A program made the translations under genes and the position numbers. Source: DAISKN01 sp964553925 (GTDB taxonomy: Bacteria > Acidobacteriota > Vicinamibacteria > Marinacidobacterales > SMYC01). From it: DNA of 64,000 bases. Position 1 is the first letter of the stretch, and each line of letters begins with the position of its first letter. The DNA lies in NCBI GenBank assembly GCA_964553925.1, contig CAZKNR010000202.1, positions 1 to 64,000 of the forward strand. The letters run 5' to 3'. The notes beneath the pieces are model-generated. The model saw only the letters and a program-made list of their open reading frames with translations. It was not told where the DNA came from and made no database searches. Below, piece by piece: positions 1-8,604 of the stretch.

Positions 1-65
1 TGCGTTGTTTCATACTACCTATGTAGTATATATATCTAGTTGGCCGCTTCCGTCAATCGAAATTT
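1..65 (-). promoter_or_regulatory. AT-rich edge segment with inverted repeat, possible promoter of a gene leaving the window
   Basis: This stretch is much richer in A/T than its surroundings. It holds a perfect inverted repeat, ATACTAC-CTAT-GTAGTAT, at 12-29. On the minus strand a potential ATG lies at 13-11, with AGG a few bases upstream and TATATATA-type sequence behind it. This would fit an operator and promoter over the first codons of a gene running off the left edge. Only four codons are visible, so this is weak. Confidence 0.25.
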
Positions 66-1943
66 CTACTCGGAGGGCTTCTGTCTTCGAGTGCGTCCTC
101 CGGGCGGGCGCTCCGAGATCTTGCGGTCGGCGTAGGCGGCGACTTCCACCACTTGCTCGAGCGGGTCCTCGAGCCTCGGGTCCTGGCTCGACCGCAGCAC
201 GACCTCCTTCGCGAAGAGGAGGGCGAGGTAGCGGAGCTTCAGGGCCGGCCGGGCGGAGCTCGCCCGATAATCCGGGTGGCCGCTATTGACCTGCCAGCGC
301 CCCTCGTGAAGCCGCGAGCGCCACGAGGCGGAGGGTGCGTCGACGAGCTCGGGCTCGGGGATCCCCTCGTTCGCGCTCGAGGGAAGGATCTCCACGACCT
401 CGACCGGGGCCGCCACCGAGGCTTCGTTTCCGCTCGCGCGCTCTCGCGCGTGGGCCGAGAGAATCCCCTCCCCGGGGAATTCCGACGCGGCGAGCACGAC
501 GCGGCCAGGATCGCTGCGGACGTTTCCAACCGATCCAAAGACCTCCCAGGTGAAATCGACGCCTTCCTCGATCCTTCTACCGGACGCATCCAGCGCGTGG
601 GCGCGGACCACCTTCTCGCCCCCGGTCTCGACGACGACCTTTGCCGGCGAGATCGCGACCGTCGTGAGAGGACCTGGAGGAAAGAGCTCCGCGGCGTCGG
701 CCCCGGACTCGCCGAGCGCTCCGTCCTCCGCGGCGGACTCGGGAGCCGCCGTCTCGCCCGGCCCGGCATCGACTCCGCTTGGGCCGCTCGGGCCCTCGGT
801 CTTCTTTTCGGTCGGGAGCATGGTGTAGCTCGGTCTTTTTCGATAGAAGTCCCGAAACGCCCTCTGCAGATCCCGGATGAGATTCTGATCGAGCTTCTCC
901 GCGCGCTCGCGGTCCTTCGTTTCCAGGATCGAAGCGAGGAGCGGATCCACTCGGAGGAGCGCTTGCACGAATGCATGAGCCATCTCGTCCGGGATGACGC
1001 CCCGGCGGCTTCCCGGCGCGACGTGGAGCTCGGGAAAATCCACCATTCCCGTGAGGCGCGAGTCCGTCCAGGGCTCGCGATCGAGGCCCATGGCGGAGAG
1101 CTCGGAGAAGCTCTCGGCGACGAGCGTACCCGCCGCGTAGACGGCGAGCGGCCGGGCCGCGTCTCCGTTGGACGGATCCCCCGCGAGATAGATCTCGAGC
1201 TTCACCGGAGCATGGCCAGGGATCGCGACCGTGCCCAGTCCCTCGAGACGCTCACCGAGAAACCGCGGCGGCTTGACCCGGAGCTTCTTGGGGGAGCGTC
1301 CCCGGGACATCTTGTCCTCGATCGTGACCTCGACCGGACGCATCAGAAGCTGTCCGCGAAGCTCCGCCGCCAGGTAGTCGGCCGCCCTCCGGGCGCTGAC
1401 CGCCGCCGAGGCCTCCTTCGAGAGGCCGACCACCACGACCTCGGTGAAGCGGTCCTCGAAGGCGAGCTTTCCGCGCAGGGGCTCGATCTTGTACTGGGGC
1501 CGTTCGCGATACAGGATGAGCCGGTGGGGCTTTTGACCCGGCATCGAGGAGCGAATTTCGAGCATCTGTCCGAGGCTCCAGAAACCGAGAAGACCGATCC
1601 CGTACTGGCCCTGGGTCATGAGCTGAAGCCGTTCCGTCGGGGTGAGAGATCGCTTGCGGCTGTGGCCGATATGGGTCGCGACGTAGCGGAGAGCATCGTT
1701 TCTTTCGAGCTCCGCGATCACCCCCTCGCCGTCGTCCTGGATCTTCAGGCACGGGACGCCCTTCTCGCGCACCCGGACGATGCGGATGTGGCGGGCGTTC
1801 GCGTCGAGACTGTTCTGGACGAGCTCCGCAAGCGCCTTTCGAGGATCGGGCTGGCTAAGGGCGAGCCAGCGGATGAGCTCGAACGGCTCGTGGACGCGGA
1901 CCTGCCCTTCCTCGACGGAGGATTCCCGCGCCTTTTTCGCCAC
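66..1943 (-). CDS. GHKL (HSP90/gyrase B-type) ATPase domain protein
   Basis: The 625-residue protein has a GHKL ATP-binding domain at its N-terminus. The N-box with E40 and N48 (ELVQNSLDAN), the G1 box DDGEGV at about 70-75 and the glycine lid GQYGIGLLG at about 112-120 are all visible, so nucleotide binding is likely intact. No histidine-kinase dimerisation domain or transmembrane segment is seen. A low-complexity Ala/Gly/Glu linker at about 385-420 leads to a bacterial Ig-like stretch (about 425-515) and a basic C-terminal region with a WQVN..HPDY pattern. The start is GTG, with AAGG seven bases upstream. A cytoplasmic MORC/HSP90-like ATPase is the best description; the client or substrate is unknown. 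Confidence 0.75.
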   Translation of the reverse strand: MAKKARESSVEEGQVRVHEPFELIRWLALSQPDPRKALAELVQNSLDANARHIRIVRVREKGVPCLKIQDDGEGVIAELERNDALRYVATHIGHSRKRSLTPTERLQLMTQGQYGIGLLGFWSLGQMLEIRSSMPGQKPHRLILYRERPQYKIEPLRGKLAFEDRFTEVVVVGLSKEASAAVSARRAADYLAAELRGQLLMRPVEVTIEDKMSRGRSPKKLRVKPPRFLGERLEGLGTVAIPGHAPVKLEIYLAGDPSNGDAARPLAVYAAGTLVAESFSELSAMGLDREPWTDSRLTGMVDFPELHVAPGSRRGVIPDEMAHAFVQALLRVDPLLASILETKDRERAEKLDQNLIRDLQRAFRDFYRKRPSYTMLPTEKKTEGPSGPSGVDAGPGETAAPESAAEDGALGESGADAAELFPPGPLTTVAISPAKVVVETGGEKVVRAHALDASGRRIEEGVDFTWEVFGSVGNVRSDPGRVVLAASEFPGEGILSAHARERASGNEASVAAPVEVVEILPSSANEGIPEPELVDAPSASWRSRLHEGRWQVNSGHPDYRASSARPALKLRYLALLFAKEVVLRSSQDPRLEDPLEQVVEVAAYADRKISERPPGGRTRRQKPSE

Positions 1944-2001
1944 CGCGGAACCTTAGCACAGCCGCTTGCGGAGGCGGGGAAGGGCGCGGTAGGTTCCATT
2001 C

Positions 2002-2979
2002 ATGCGGAGTGTTCTTCTGATGCTGCTGATGTCTTCGAGCGCTCTCTTCGGCCAGGATCGAACCTATCGGTACCTGCACCTCGACGTCTTCACGGACAAG
2101 GTGCTCACGGGAAACCAGCTCGCCGTCTTTCTCGCGCCCGCGGGCCTGAGCGACGAGGAGATGCAGCTCATCGCCCGCGAGATGGCGTTCTCCGAGAGCA
2201 CGTTCGTGTATCCCGCGGAGGCCGCGGGGACCGACTTCCGGGTGCGCATCTTCACTCCGAGCCGCGAGCTCGACTTCGCCGGCCATCCCACCATCGGGAC
2301 CGCGTTCGCTCTCGCGCGCGCCGGGAAGATCGCGCCGGGGAAAGAGCGCGTCGTTCTTGGGGAGGGCATCGGCCCGATCGGAGTCGATCTGGAGTGGGAA
2401 GGCGAGGCGCTTCGCTTCGCCTGGATGGTTCAGCGCGAGCCCGTCTTCGGGAAGACCATCGAGGACGTGGCCGCGGTCGCGGCGGCGCTCGGAGTCGAGG
2501 CTTCCGACATCCAGGCTTCGGGCCTTCCGGTTCAGGAGGTCTCCTGCGGCGCGACGTTTCTGTTCGTTCCTATCGCCACCCGCGCCGCGGTAGACCGCGC
2601 CTTTCTCGACCGCGCCGCGATGGGAGGACTTCTCGAGAGGCTTCAGATGGAGCGCCGCGGCGTCTTCGTCTTTTCGAAGGAGCCCGGAGGCGACGACGCC
2701 ACGGTCTATAGCCGCATGCTCAGCTTCGGAGTCCTGGAGGATCCGGCGACGGGAAGCGCGAGCGGTCCTCTCGGCTCCTACCTCGTCCACCACGGCGTCG
2801 TTCCCCCGGAGAAAGCGCGCGAGATCCTGAGCCGCCAGGGGGTGAAGATGGGCCGCCCGAGCCGCGTCTACATCTCCATCGGTCTTACGGGGGATGCCAT
2901 CAAGGAGGTCCGCGTCGGCGGCGCTTCGGCCTTCGTGGGCGAGGGAACAATCGAGCTCGGCTCGCTCGGCGCGCGTTAG
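2002..2979 (+). CDS. PhzF family isomerase/epimerase, apparently exported
   Basis: PhzF-fold proteins are two-domain isomerases related to diaminopimelate epimerase. The catalytic Glu of the family is present (about E65 in MAFSEST), as are the FAGHPTIG motif at about 93-100 and the DPATGSASGPLG motif near 248. Length (325 residues) is slightly above the usual 260-300 because of an extra hydrophobic N-terminus, MRSVLLMLLMSSSALFGQ, that resembles a signal peptide. A TTGCGG-N18-TAGGTT promoter-like pair at 1966-1995 ends six bases before the ATG, so the transcript may be nearly leaderless. The gene is divergent from the GHKL gene. The substrate cannot be deduced. Confidence 0.88.
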   Translation: MRSVLLMLLMSSSALFGQDRTYRYLHLDVFTDKVLTGNQLAVFLAPAGLSDEEMQLIAREMAFSESTFVYPAEAAGTDFRVRIFTPSRELDFAGHPTIGTAFALARAGKIAPGKERVVLGEGIGPIGVDLEWEGEALRFAWMVQREPVFGKTIEDVAAVAAALGVEASDIQASGLPVQEVSCGATFLFVPIATRAAVDRAFLDRAAMGGLLERLQMERRGVFVFSKEPGGDDATVYSRMLSFGVLEDPATGSASGPLGSYLVHHGVVPPEKAREILSRQGVKMGRPSRVYISIGLTGDAIKEVRVGGASAFVGEGTIELGSLGAR

Positions 2980-3165
2980 CATCACGACGCTCGCGAGCTC
3001 TATCCCGACGCGCATCGATCCGGCGCTTGCCCTACGGGGAAGGTCCCGCGAGTCGAGCCTTGGCGTGGGGCAACCCCCCTCGCCCGCTCCGTGACGCCGG
3101 TCACCATCCGCCACGCCGACCTCGTGATAGAACTTTGGCGTTCCCGCAAATTCGGAGGCAGAGGC

Positions 3166-5346
3166 ATGAAGATCGGTTTCACGCTCGTGCTGTCGACTCT
3201 CGGAGTCGCCGGATCCGTGACGGCGCAACCCTTGGCGCCCGTTCTCCTCTCCCCGGCAGGAATCGGCTCTAACCGGCTTCCGGCCTACATCTGGAACGTC
3301 GCGAGCGGCGCGAGCGACTACTACCTGTGGGTGGACGGGCCTTCGGGAGCCGTGTTGCGGCAGTGGCACACCGCGGCCGGAGTCTGCGGCGCCGCCACGT
3401 GCTCGTTCACCCCATCTGCCCCGCTTCTCGATGGGGCGCACGTTTTCTGGGTGCAAGCGAAGAATGCTTCGGGCACCGGGCCGTGGAGCGCGGCGATGAG
3501 ATTCACCGTCAGCTCTTTCGCCGGTCCACCGCCCGCGGCCTCGCTCGTCGCCCCCGCTGGCGTCGGAGCGCCAGCGCAACCGGGCTACGTGTGGAATGCA
3601 GTGAGCACGTCGACGGATTACTACTTGTGGGTGGACGGACCCTCGGGGAACGTGCTGAAGCAGTGGTACTCCATTTCCGCGGTGTGCAACGTGACGACCT
3701 GCTCCGTAACGCCGGCACAAACGCTGTCCGCGGGGACGCATACCTGGTGGATCCAGACGAAGAACTCCGCGGGCGTCGGACCGTGGAGCGTCGCGAAGAC
3801 CTTCACCGTGGTTACCGGCGGCGTGACCTCTCCGCCGCCCGCGCCCCTTCTCCAGTCGCCTTCCGGGATCATCACCGCGACCCAGCCGAGCTACAGCTGG
3901 ACCGCGGCGAGCACGGCCGCCGAGTACTACCTCTGGGTGAACGGGCCTTCGGGTAACGTCATGCGGCAGTGGTATCCCGCTTCGGCCGCCTGCTCGAGCT
4001 CGACCTGTGCGGTCGCGCCCGCCGCGATCCTCGCCGATGGCGCTCACACCTGGTGGGTGCAGGCGAGAAACGCAGTCGGTGTCGGGCCCTGGAGCGCCGC
4101 GAAAATCTTCACCGTGGTTACCGGCGGCGTGACCTCGCCGCCGCCCGCGCCGGTTCTCCAGTCGCCTTCCGGGATCATCACCGCGACCCAGCCGAGCTAC
4201 AGCTGGACCGCGGCGAGCACGGCCACCGAGTACTACCTCTGGGTGAACGGACCGCTCGGACCCGTCGTTCAGCAATGGTACGCGGCGACGGATGTCTGTT
4301 CGGGGTCGGCCTGCTCTGCCGCGCCCGCGACGACTCTCGCGAGCGGCGCTCACACCTGGTGGGTGCAGGCGAGAAACGGAGCGGGCACGGGACTCTGGAG
4401 CGCGGGCAGGAACTTCACCGTGCAGCCTCAAGCCACCACCGACGCTTACTTTCCACCGGGTGCCGTCTGGTATCAGGACGTGAGCACCGCGGCGCTCGAT
4501 TCCCAATCGGGCCAGGTCATCGCGTGGCTCCAGGGCGCGGGCGGCTGGGGCCTCGGACGAATGCAGATCGACTTTTCCATCGAGGTACTGGCGGCAAGTG
4601 CCACAACGCCGCTACGGTCGTTCATCCCCACCCAGGACCACTACAGTCCCGACTGCGACGTCGATCCCGTTCCCCTGCCGCCGGGAGGGGCGCTCGAAGG
4701 GGAGAGTGGCTACGAGTGCGTGAGCGACGGCGACTGTCACCTCATCGTGGTCCAGCGATCGACGAACCGCCTCTACGAAATGTGGCGGGCCAACGTCATC
4801 GGCGGCGTTTTCTTCGGCGGATGCCTGGCCTCCTGGGACATGTCGCGCGTCTATGGACCCGGAGGGCGCGGCGAGAACTGCACCAGCGCGGATGCCGCCG
4901 GTTATCCGATCGCACCTCTTCTATTCAGCGCGGACGAAGTGGCGCGGGGAGAGATCCCTCACGCCATCCGCTTCATTCTCCCCAACAGCCGCATCCGCAA
5001 CGGTGTCTACGTCCATCCCGCGACGCACTCGACCGGAGCCACGAGCGGCCCGTCCTCGGCGCCGCCCTACGGAGCGCGGTTCCGCCTTCGTCCCGACTTC
5101 CCGTTGAATACCCTTCCGAACGAAGCCGCCCGGGTGGTTGCCCGGGCGCTCCAGCGCTACGGGATGTTCCTTGCCGACGGCGGAAACGTCGTCCTCACGG
5201 CACAGAGCGATCGCTTCACCACCGCCAAGTGGCAAGGACTTCTCGGCTCGCGCGACCTCCAGGCGATCCAGGTGAGCGACTTTCAGATGGTCGACGGCGG
5301 AGCGCGCATCCCGTACACCGGCGACTGCGTCCGAGTCCAGGAATAA
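3166..5346 (+). CDS. secreted protein with four Fn3-like repeats and a conserved C-terminal domain
   Basis: The start at 3166 is chosen because it follows GGAGG and opens a signal peptide (about 1-20, ending TAQP). Four repeats of about 100 residues follow, each with YYLWV(D/N)GP..., QWY, a pair of Cys residues, H(T/V)(W/F)WVQ and GPWS, so they probably form disulphide-bearing beta sandwiches on the outside of the cell. Repeats three and four are almost identical. From about residue 425 a globular C-terminal domain shows HAIRFILP, PPYGARFRL and RALQRYGMFLADGG, a pattern I recall from large secreted proteins of soil bacteria with no assigned function. Adhesion or carbohydrate binding is possible but not shown. 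Confidence 0.75.
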   Translation: MKIGFTLVLSTLGVAGSVTAQPLAPVLLSPAGIGSNRLPAYIWNVASGASDYYLWVDGPSGAVLRQWHTAAGVCGAATCSFTPSAPLLDGAHVFWVQAKNASGTGPWSAAMRFTVSSFAGPPPAASLVAPAGVGAPAQPGYVWNAVSTSTDYYLWVDGPSGNVLKQWYSISAVCNVTTCSVTPAQTLSAGTHTWWIQTKNSAGVGPWSVAKTFTVVTGGVTSPPPAPLLQSPSGIITATQPSYSWTAASTAAEYYLWVNGPSGNVMRQWYPASAACSSSTCAVAPAAILADGAHTWWVQARNAVGVGPWSAAKIFTVVTGGVTSPPPAPVLQSPSGIITATQPSYSWTAASTATEYYLWVNGPLGPVVQQWYAATDVCSGSACSAAPATTLASGAHTWWVQARNGAGTGLWSAGRNFTVQPQATTDAYFPPGAVWYQDVSTAALDSQSGQVIAWLQGAGGWGLGRMQIDFSIEVLAASATTPLRSFIPTQDHYSPDCDVDPVPLPPGGALEGESGYECVSDGDCHLIVVQRSTNRLYEMWRANVIGGVFFGGCLASWDMSRVYGPGGRGENCTSADAAGYPIAPLLFSADEVARGEIPHAIRFILPNSRIRNGVYVHPATHSTGATSGPSSAPPYGARFRLRPDFPLNTLPNEAARVVARALQRYGMFLADGGNVVLTAQSDRFTTAKWQGLLGSRDLQAIQVSDFQMVDGGARIPYTGDCVRVQE
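3805..4416 (+). repeat. 306-bp tandem repeat inside the secreted protein gene
   Basis: The sequence beginning ACCGTGGTTACCGGCGGC at 3805 recurs at 4111, exactly 306 bases (102 codons) later. The first roughly 145 bases of the two units (to about 3950 and 4252) differ at only a handful of positions. The second half of each unit has diverged more. This looks like a recent in-frame duplication of one Fn3-like module. Confidence 0.85.
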
Positions 5347-5351
5347 TTGAG

Positions 5352-6647
5352 TCAGCGGCGCTTCACAGACCAAGCGCGCAGAGGAAGGCCAGAAGCCGCG
5401 AGGGCGAGGGCGTAGAGGCTGTTCCGAGTGTCGCCGGCGATTGCTCCCACGAGGAAGATACCGGCGCCGGCGGCGACCAGAATCGCAGACGCGGGATAAC
5501 CCCAGGCCCGGAACGGGCGCGGGAGGTCCGGCTCGCGCCGCCTGAGGACGAGAAGCGCCACGCAGCAGACGAAGTAGTTCGCAGCGAGAAAGAACGACGC
5601 GATGGCGACGAGCTTTTCGAAGGTGCCGCTCGCCGCGAGGATCATGGCGCCGACGGCGGTCACCAGCATGGCGAGGACAGGAGTTCCGCCTTCGCTTACC
5701 TCAGCCGCGCGCGACCAGCGGGGAATGTCGCGGCTCAACGCGTAAAGGATTCGGGTCCCTACCATGAGGACGGCGTTCAGCAGAGGAAGAAGCGAGATGA
5801 GAGAAAGGAGAGTCACGAAGCGCTGGCCGCCGGGCCCGAAGACCACTTGCGCCGCGTCGGCCGCGGGAAGCTTCGAGCTCGCGAGCTCCGGCAGCGGAAG
5901 GACGTGAAGGAGAGCGAGATTCACCAGAAGGTAAACGACCACGACGATCGCGACTCCGCCGATCATCGATCGAGGCAGGTTCTTCACTGGGTCTCGATCC
6001 TCTTCGGCGAAGTAGAGAGCGCTCTGCCAGCCTCCGTAAGTGATGGTCACGGACTGAAACGCGATGACGACGGCGAAGAAGAGACTTGCCGGCCGGGCGA
6101 TCTCGGTCGAAGCCGGAGTGCCGGTGTCACGGAAGCAGGCGGCGACCAGCGCGAGAAACGCCAGAAACTTCACGAGGCTCGTGATCTCCTGGGCGCGGCT
6201 CGACACCTTGAGACCCATCCACTGCAAGAGGACGAAAGCCGAGAGGGCTCCGAGAGCGATGGGCGTGACCCCGAGACTCGATAGCTCGGGGACGAGCGCG
6301 AGCGAGAACTCCCCGGTCGCTATCGAGATGTACCCGAGAACCGCGCAATAAGTCACCCAGTCGGTCCATCCTGTGAGAAACCCGAAGCGATCTCCGAACG
6401 CGCGCCGCGAGTAAACGTAGTAGCCCCCGGTCTGAGGAAGCGCGGTTCCGAGCTCGGCGAAGCAGACGGCCCCGATGAGCGTGTAGAGACCTCCGAGCGT
6501 CCAGACGGTCAAGATCAGCGTGCGGCTCCCGAGCTCCGCCGCCACGGTGCCGGGAGTGCGAAGGATCCCGACTCCGATGGTGCCGCCGAGGATCACCGCG
6601 AGCCCGAAGGTGAGGCCCAGGATGCGAAGGAGAGGTCGTCTCGGCAT
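5352..6647 (-). CDS. APC superfamily amino acid permease
   Basis: The 431-residue protein has about twelve hydrophobic segments and the APC signature near its N-terminus (GGTIGVGILRTPG, about residues 20-32), the unwound first helix that binds the substrate amino group. FAELGTALPQTGGYYVYSRRAFG follows in helix two. It should sit in the inner membrane and import an amino acid by H+ or Na+ symport or exchange; the substrate is not predictable. It is convergent with the secreted-protein gene, with stop codons only six bases apart. A degraded fragment of a related permease lies at 45.0-45.2 kb. Confidence 0.88.
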   Translation of the reverse strand: MPRRPLLRILGLTFGLAVILGGTIGVGILRTPGTVAAELGSRTLILTVWTLGGLYTLIGAVCFAELGTALPQTGGYYVYSRRAFGDRFGFLTGWTDWVTYCAVLGYISIATGEFSLALVPELSSLGVTPIALGALSAFVLLQWMGLKVSSRAQEITSLVKFLAFLALVAACFRDTGTPASTEIARPASLFFAVVIAFQSVTITYGGWQSALYFAEEDRDPVKNLPRSMIGGVAIVVVVYLLVNLALLHVLPLPELASSKLPAADAAQVVFGPGGQRFVTLLSLISLLPLLNAVLMVGTRILYALSRDIPRWSRAAEVSEGGTPVLAMLVTAVGAMILAASGTFEKLVAIASFFLAANYFVCCVALLVLRRREPDLPRPFRAWGYPASAILVAAGAGIFLVGAIAGDTRNSLYALALAASGLPLRAWSVKRR

Positions 6648-6773
6648 CTGGGGTTCTTTAGACGTCCCTTCGCCTCGTCACCGCTGTTGCGAGGCCGGGG
6701 ATCTGATGGGCCGCCATCGGCTCCGCGAGAAAGTCGTCGAGAGCAGGAAAATAGATACGGTCGGCCACGCCCT

Positions 6774-7778
6774 TCAATAGATCCGGCCGTTCGAGGACGT
6801 GAGCACGCCGTTCTCGGCGCTCAGAGTGTAGGAAATGCCTCGAGTTCCGCGCCAGCGATCGAGGTCGAACGTCCCGCCGGGGCCGATGCGGTAGACCGAG
6901 ATGTTGCGATAGGTCAAAGGCGTGCCTGGCTGGCAAACCTCGGGGGGGCCGGGCGTCCGGAGGAAGTAGACGAAGGGGGTGGGATGCGTGGGTGTCGAGA
7001 AGACTTCGGACGATCCATCCGCCGGATCTACGTGGAGCGCCGTCTCCCGGTCGGCCGCGATCGCCAGGCCTTCGGTGGTCCACCCATCTTTCACGAGCCG
7101 AGCCAGAAACGCGACCGTGCGGCCCATGCGATCGCGCTCCTGAAGGTGCTGATCGGTAATCTTGCCGTTCAGCTTCGAGAGCGCGAGAAAGTCCCGATCC
7201 AGAGTCAGGTCGCGGTGGAAGGGATCGGAGAGGCCCTCCACCGACGTCAGACTGCTGTTGCTCATCGCCGAGTAGCCGAACTCGCCCATAACCGCCATTC
7301 CCGCGCTCGTCCCGCCGACGGGAGCGGGCTTGCCGGCGACGTAGTGAATGGCGTCTTCGATGGGCGTGTTCTTCCAAAGGTTCACGTAATCCGACTGGTC
7401 TCCGCCGGCTATGAACAGCGCTTCGGCGCCGCGGATGGTGTCGATGACGAACGGGTCGAACGAAGCGTTGCGGTTCTTGAAGATGATGGTCGCGACCGAA
7501 TCGCAGGAGCAAAGCTCGAAGATATAGGGATTGTAGGCATCCGTTCCCGAGGCCCGGATTACCACGAAGTCGCCGCCGCCCGAACGCGCTCCCATGGCGA
7601 CGAAGTTCTCGTCCACGTCCGTGCCCCCACCCTGTAGCACGAGAAGACCGCTGGTCGCGGTAGTCACGTCCGCGGGATTGCCGATGAGGAAATGTTGATA
7701 ACCAGGGGCGGCGGCGAGCGGCGCCCCCATCAGCAGGGAAACACAAAGGAGAAATGGTGCAAGACGCGACGTGGTCAT
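6774..7778 (-). CDS. exported S51 family peptidase, cyanophycinase-like
   Basis: A signal peptide (MTTSRLAPFLLCVSLLMGAP, cleavage after AAA) precedes a peptidase S51 domain. GGDQSDY at about 125-131 and GGTSAGM at about 155-161, with S158 as the nucleophile, are the family hallmarks. Known S51 enzymes cleave cyanophycin or alpha-aspartyl dipeptides; exported relatives are usually annotated as cyanophycinase without proof. The start has GGGAG five bases upstream. It is transcribed toward the permease gene, which may import the amino acids or dipeptides released; that link is inference from adjacency. Confidence 0.82.
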   Translation of the reverse strand: MTTSRLAPFLLCVSLLMGAPLAAAPGYQHFLIGNPADVTTATSGLLVLQGGGTDVDENFVAMGARSGGGDFVVIRASGTDAYNPYIFELCSCDSVATIIFKNRNASFDPFVIDTIRGAEALFIAGGDQSDYVNLWKNTPIEDAIHYVAGKPAPVGGTSAGMAVMGEFGYSAMSNSSLTSVEGLSDPFHRDLTLDRDFLALSKLNGKITDQHLQERDRMGRTVAFLARLVKDGWTTEGLAIAADRETALHVDPADGSSEVFSTPTHPTPFVYFLRTPGPPEVCQPGTPLTYRNISVYRIGPGGTFDLDRWRGTRGISYTLSAENGVLTSSNGRIY

Positions 7779-7917
7779 GGATGCTCCCTTCTTCGTGGAG
7801 GAGGAAGCTTAACAACACGGTGCGTAAACGGTCAAACGTTCACAGAGGCTTCCGCGAAGATGGAAGCACCGGTCGCGAAGTCCGATGGGAGCACCGTTCG
7901 TTTGGCTCGTCCGTCAC

Positions 7918-8319
7918 CTAGTCGCGAATGTGATGGATGAGTGGCCTGCGATCGGAAGCGATCGGGCCCAGGGCGGCCATGAGAGCCTCGAGGTCAGTAT
8001 TGGCAGCGACGAGCTCTCCGTCCGACAGCGCTACCCACATTCCCCGATGCTCTTGCTGGTGTCGAGTAAGCCATTCCATATTGTTGCGATGAGATGAATC
8101 GGGTAGCTGGCGGCGTGTGACCTCACCTGGGATAAGAGCCTCTTGGAGTAGCCTCAATTCCCCACAATCTGGATGATGCCGAACTGCTACATCGGCGCAT
8201 TCCCGCGCGCTCGAAATCCTCTCCAGAGCGATGAGCGAGCGGATTCGTGACGCGAGACTATCCACCGACTCCGATGGAGCTTCTTGTACAACGCCCGATC
8301 CTCTGCGCTTCGCGGTCAT
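7918..8319 (-). CDS. small DUF5678-like protein of unknown function
   Basis: The 133-residue protein has a basic N-terminus, a helical middle with Cys and His residues, and a C-terminal segment (EWL..HQ.EHRGMWVALSDGELVAANTDLEALMAAL) that resembles the short DUF5678 motif often found beside toxin-antitoxin or mobile regions. No catalytic residues can be named. A TAGAAT box at 8326-8331 on the minus strand lies only six bases from the ATG, suggesting a leaderless transcript. It sits just outside the left repeat of the tRNA-bounded island. Confidence 0.6.
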   Translation of the reverse strand: MTAKRRGSGVVQEAPSESVDSLASRIRSLIALERISSARECADVAVRHHPDCGELRLLQEALIPGEVTRRQLPDSSHRNNMEWLTRHQQEHRGMWVALSDGELVAANTDLEALMAALGPIASDRRPLIHHIRD

Positions 8320-8380
8320 GATCCCATTCTATCGCACCACCATTTCCTGGTGCAGCGACGGCGCGGAGCCGAGAGACGAA

Positions 8381-8432
8381 GAGTTGGTGGCGGGGGCGGG
8401 ATTTGAACCCGCGACCCTTGGGTTATGAGCCC
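8381..8432 (-). repeat. displaced 3' half of tRNA-fMet, putative att direct repeat (left)
   Basis: This 52-base stretch matches 10266-10317 with one mismatch (8417). On the minus strand it contains the anticodon loop CTCATAA with its CCC strand, the T arm, the 3' acceptor strand and an encoded CCA. No matching 5' acceptor strand or D arm precedes it, so it cannot fold as a tRNA. A 3'-end tRNA fragment displaced from the intact gene is the classic trace of site-specific integration. Confidence 0.85.
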
Positions 8433-8604
8433 GCCAAATCACGCTAAAGCGACCAACGCCTAACGAAAACGGCCAGTAAGACGCAGCTTTTCTCACCTAC
8501 CGATCCGCTCGGTTTGGCAGCTTTCGAGGAAGCGTTCACGGACAAAACACGGACACGGAACGCCTCCTCCCACAAGCCCGACTATAGAGTGATGGATTCT
8601 GCCT
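8433..8604. other. non-coding end of the islet with an 11-bp-spaced direct repeat
   Basis: No gene is visible. CACGGACA occurs at 8537-8544 and again at 8548-8555, 11 bases apart and so about one helical turn, followed by CACGGAA. Such short repeats near an att site could be arm-type recombinase or excisionase sites, but two copies are too few to be confident. Confidence 0.3.

Noticed and set aside
153..2711. 852-codon plus-strand ORF opposite the GHKL gene
   Set aside because: Arg/Gly/Pro-rich translation without domains, antisense to a clear ATPase gene and running into the PhzF gene; an effect of GC-rich codon use.
3805..4416. The repeats as a CRISPR array
   Set aside because: Units are 306 bases, in frame, and encode a protein module; no short spacers.
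1855..4506. 883-codon minus-strand ORF opposite the PhzF and repeat-protein genes
   Set aside because: Repetitive only because it mirrors the Fn3-like repeats; no ribosome site or domain.
3969..6284. 771-codon plus-strand ORF across the repeat protein and permease
   Set aside because: Out of frame with the secreted protein and antisense to the permease; low-complexity Arg-rich product.
8385..8460. A second tRNA-Met gene
   Set aside because: Only the anticodon strand, T arm and 3' end are present; there is no 5' acceptor strand or D arm that pairs.
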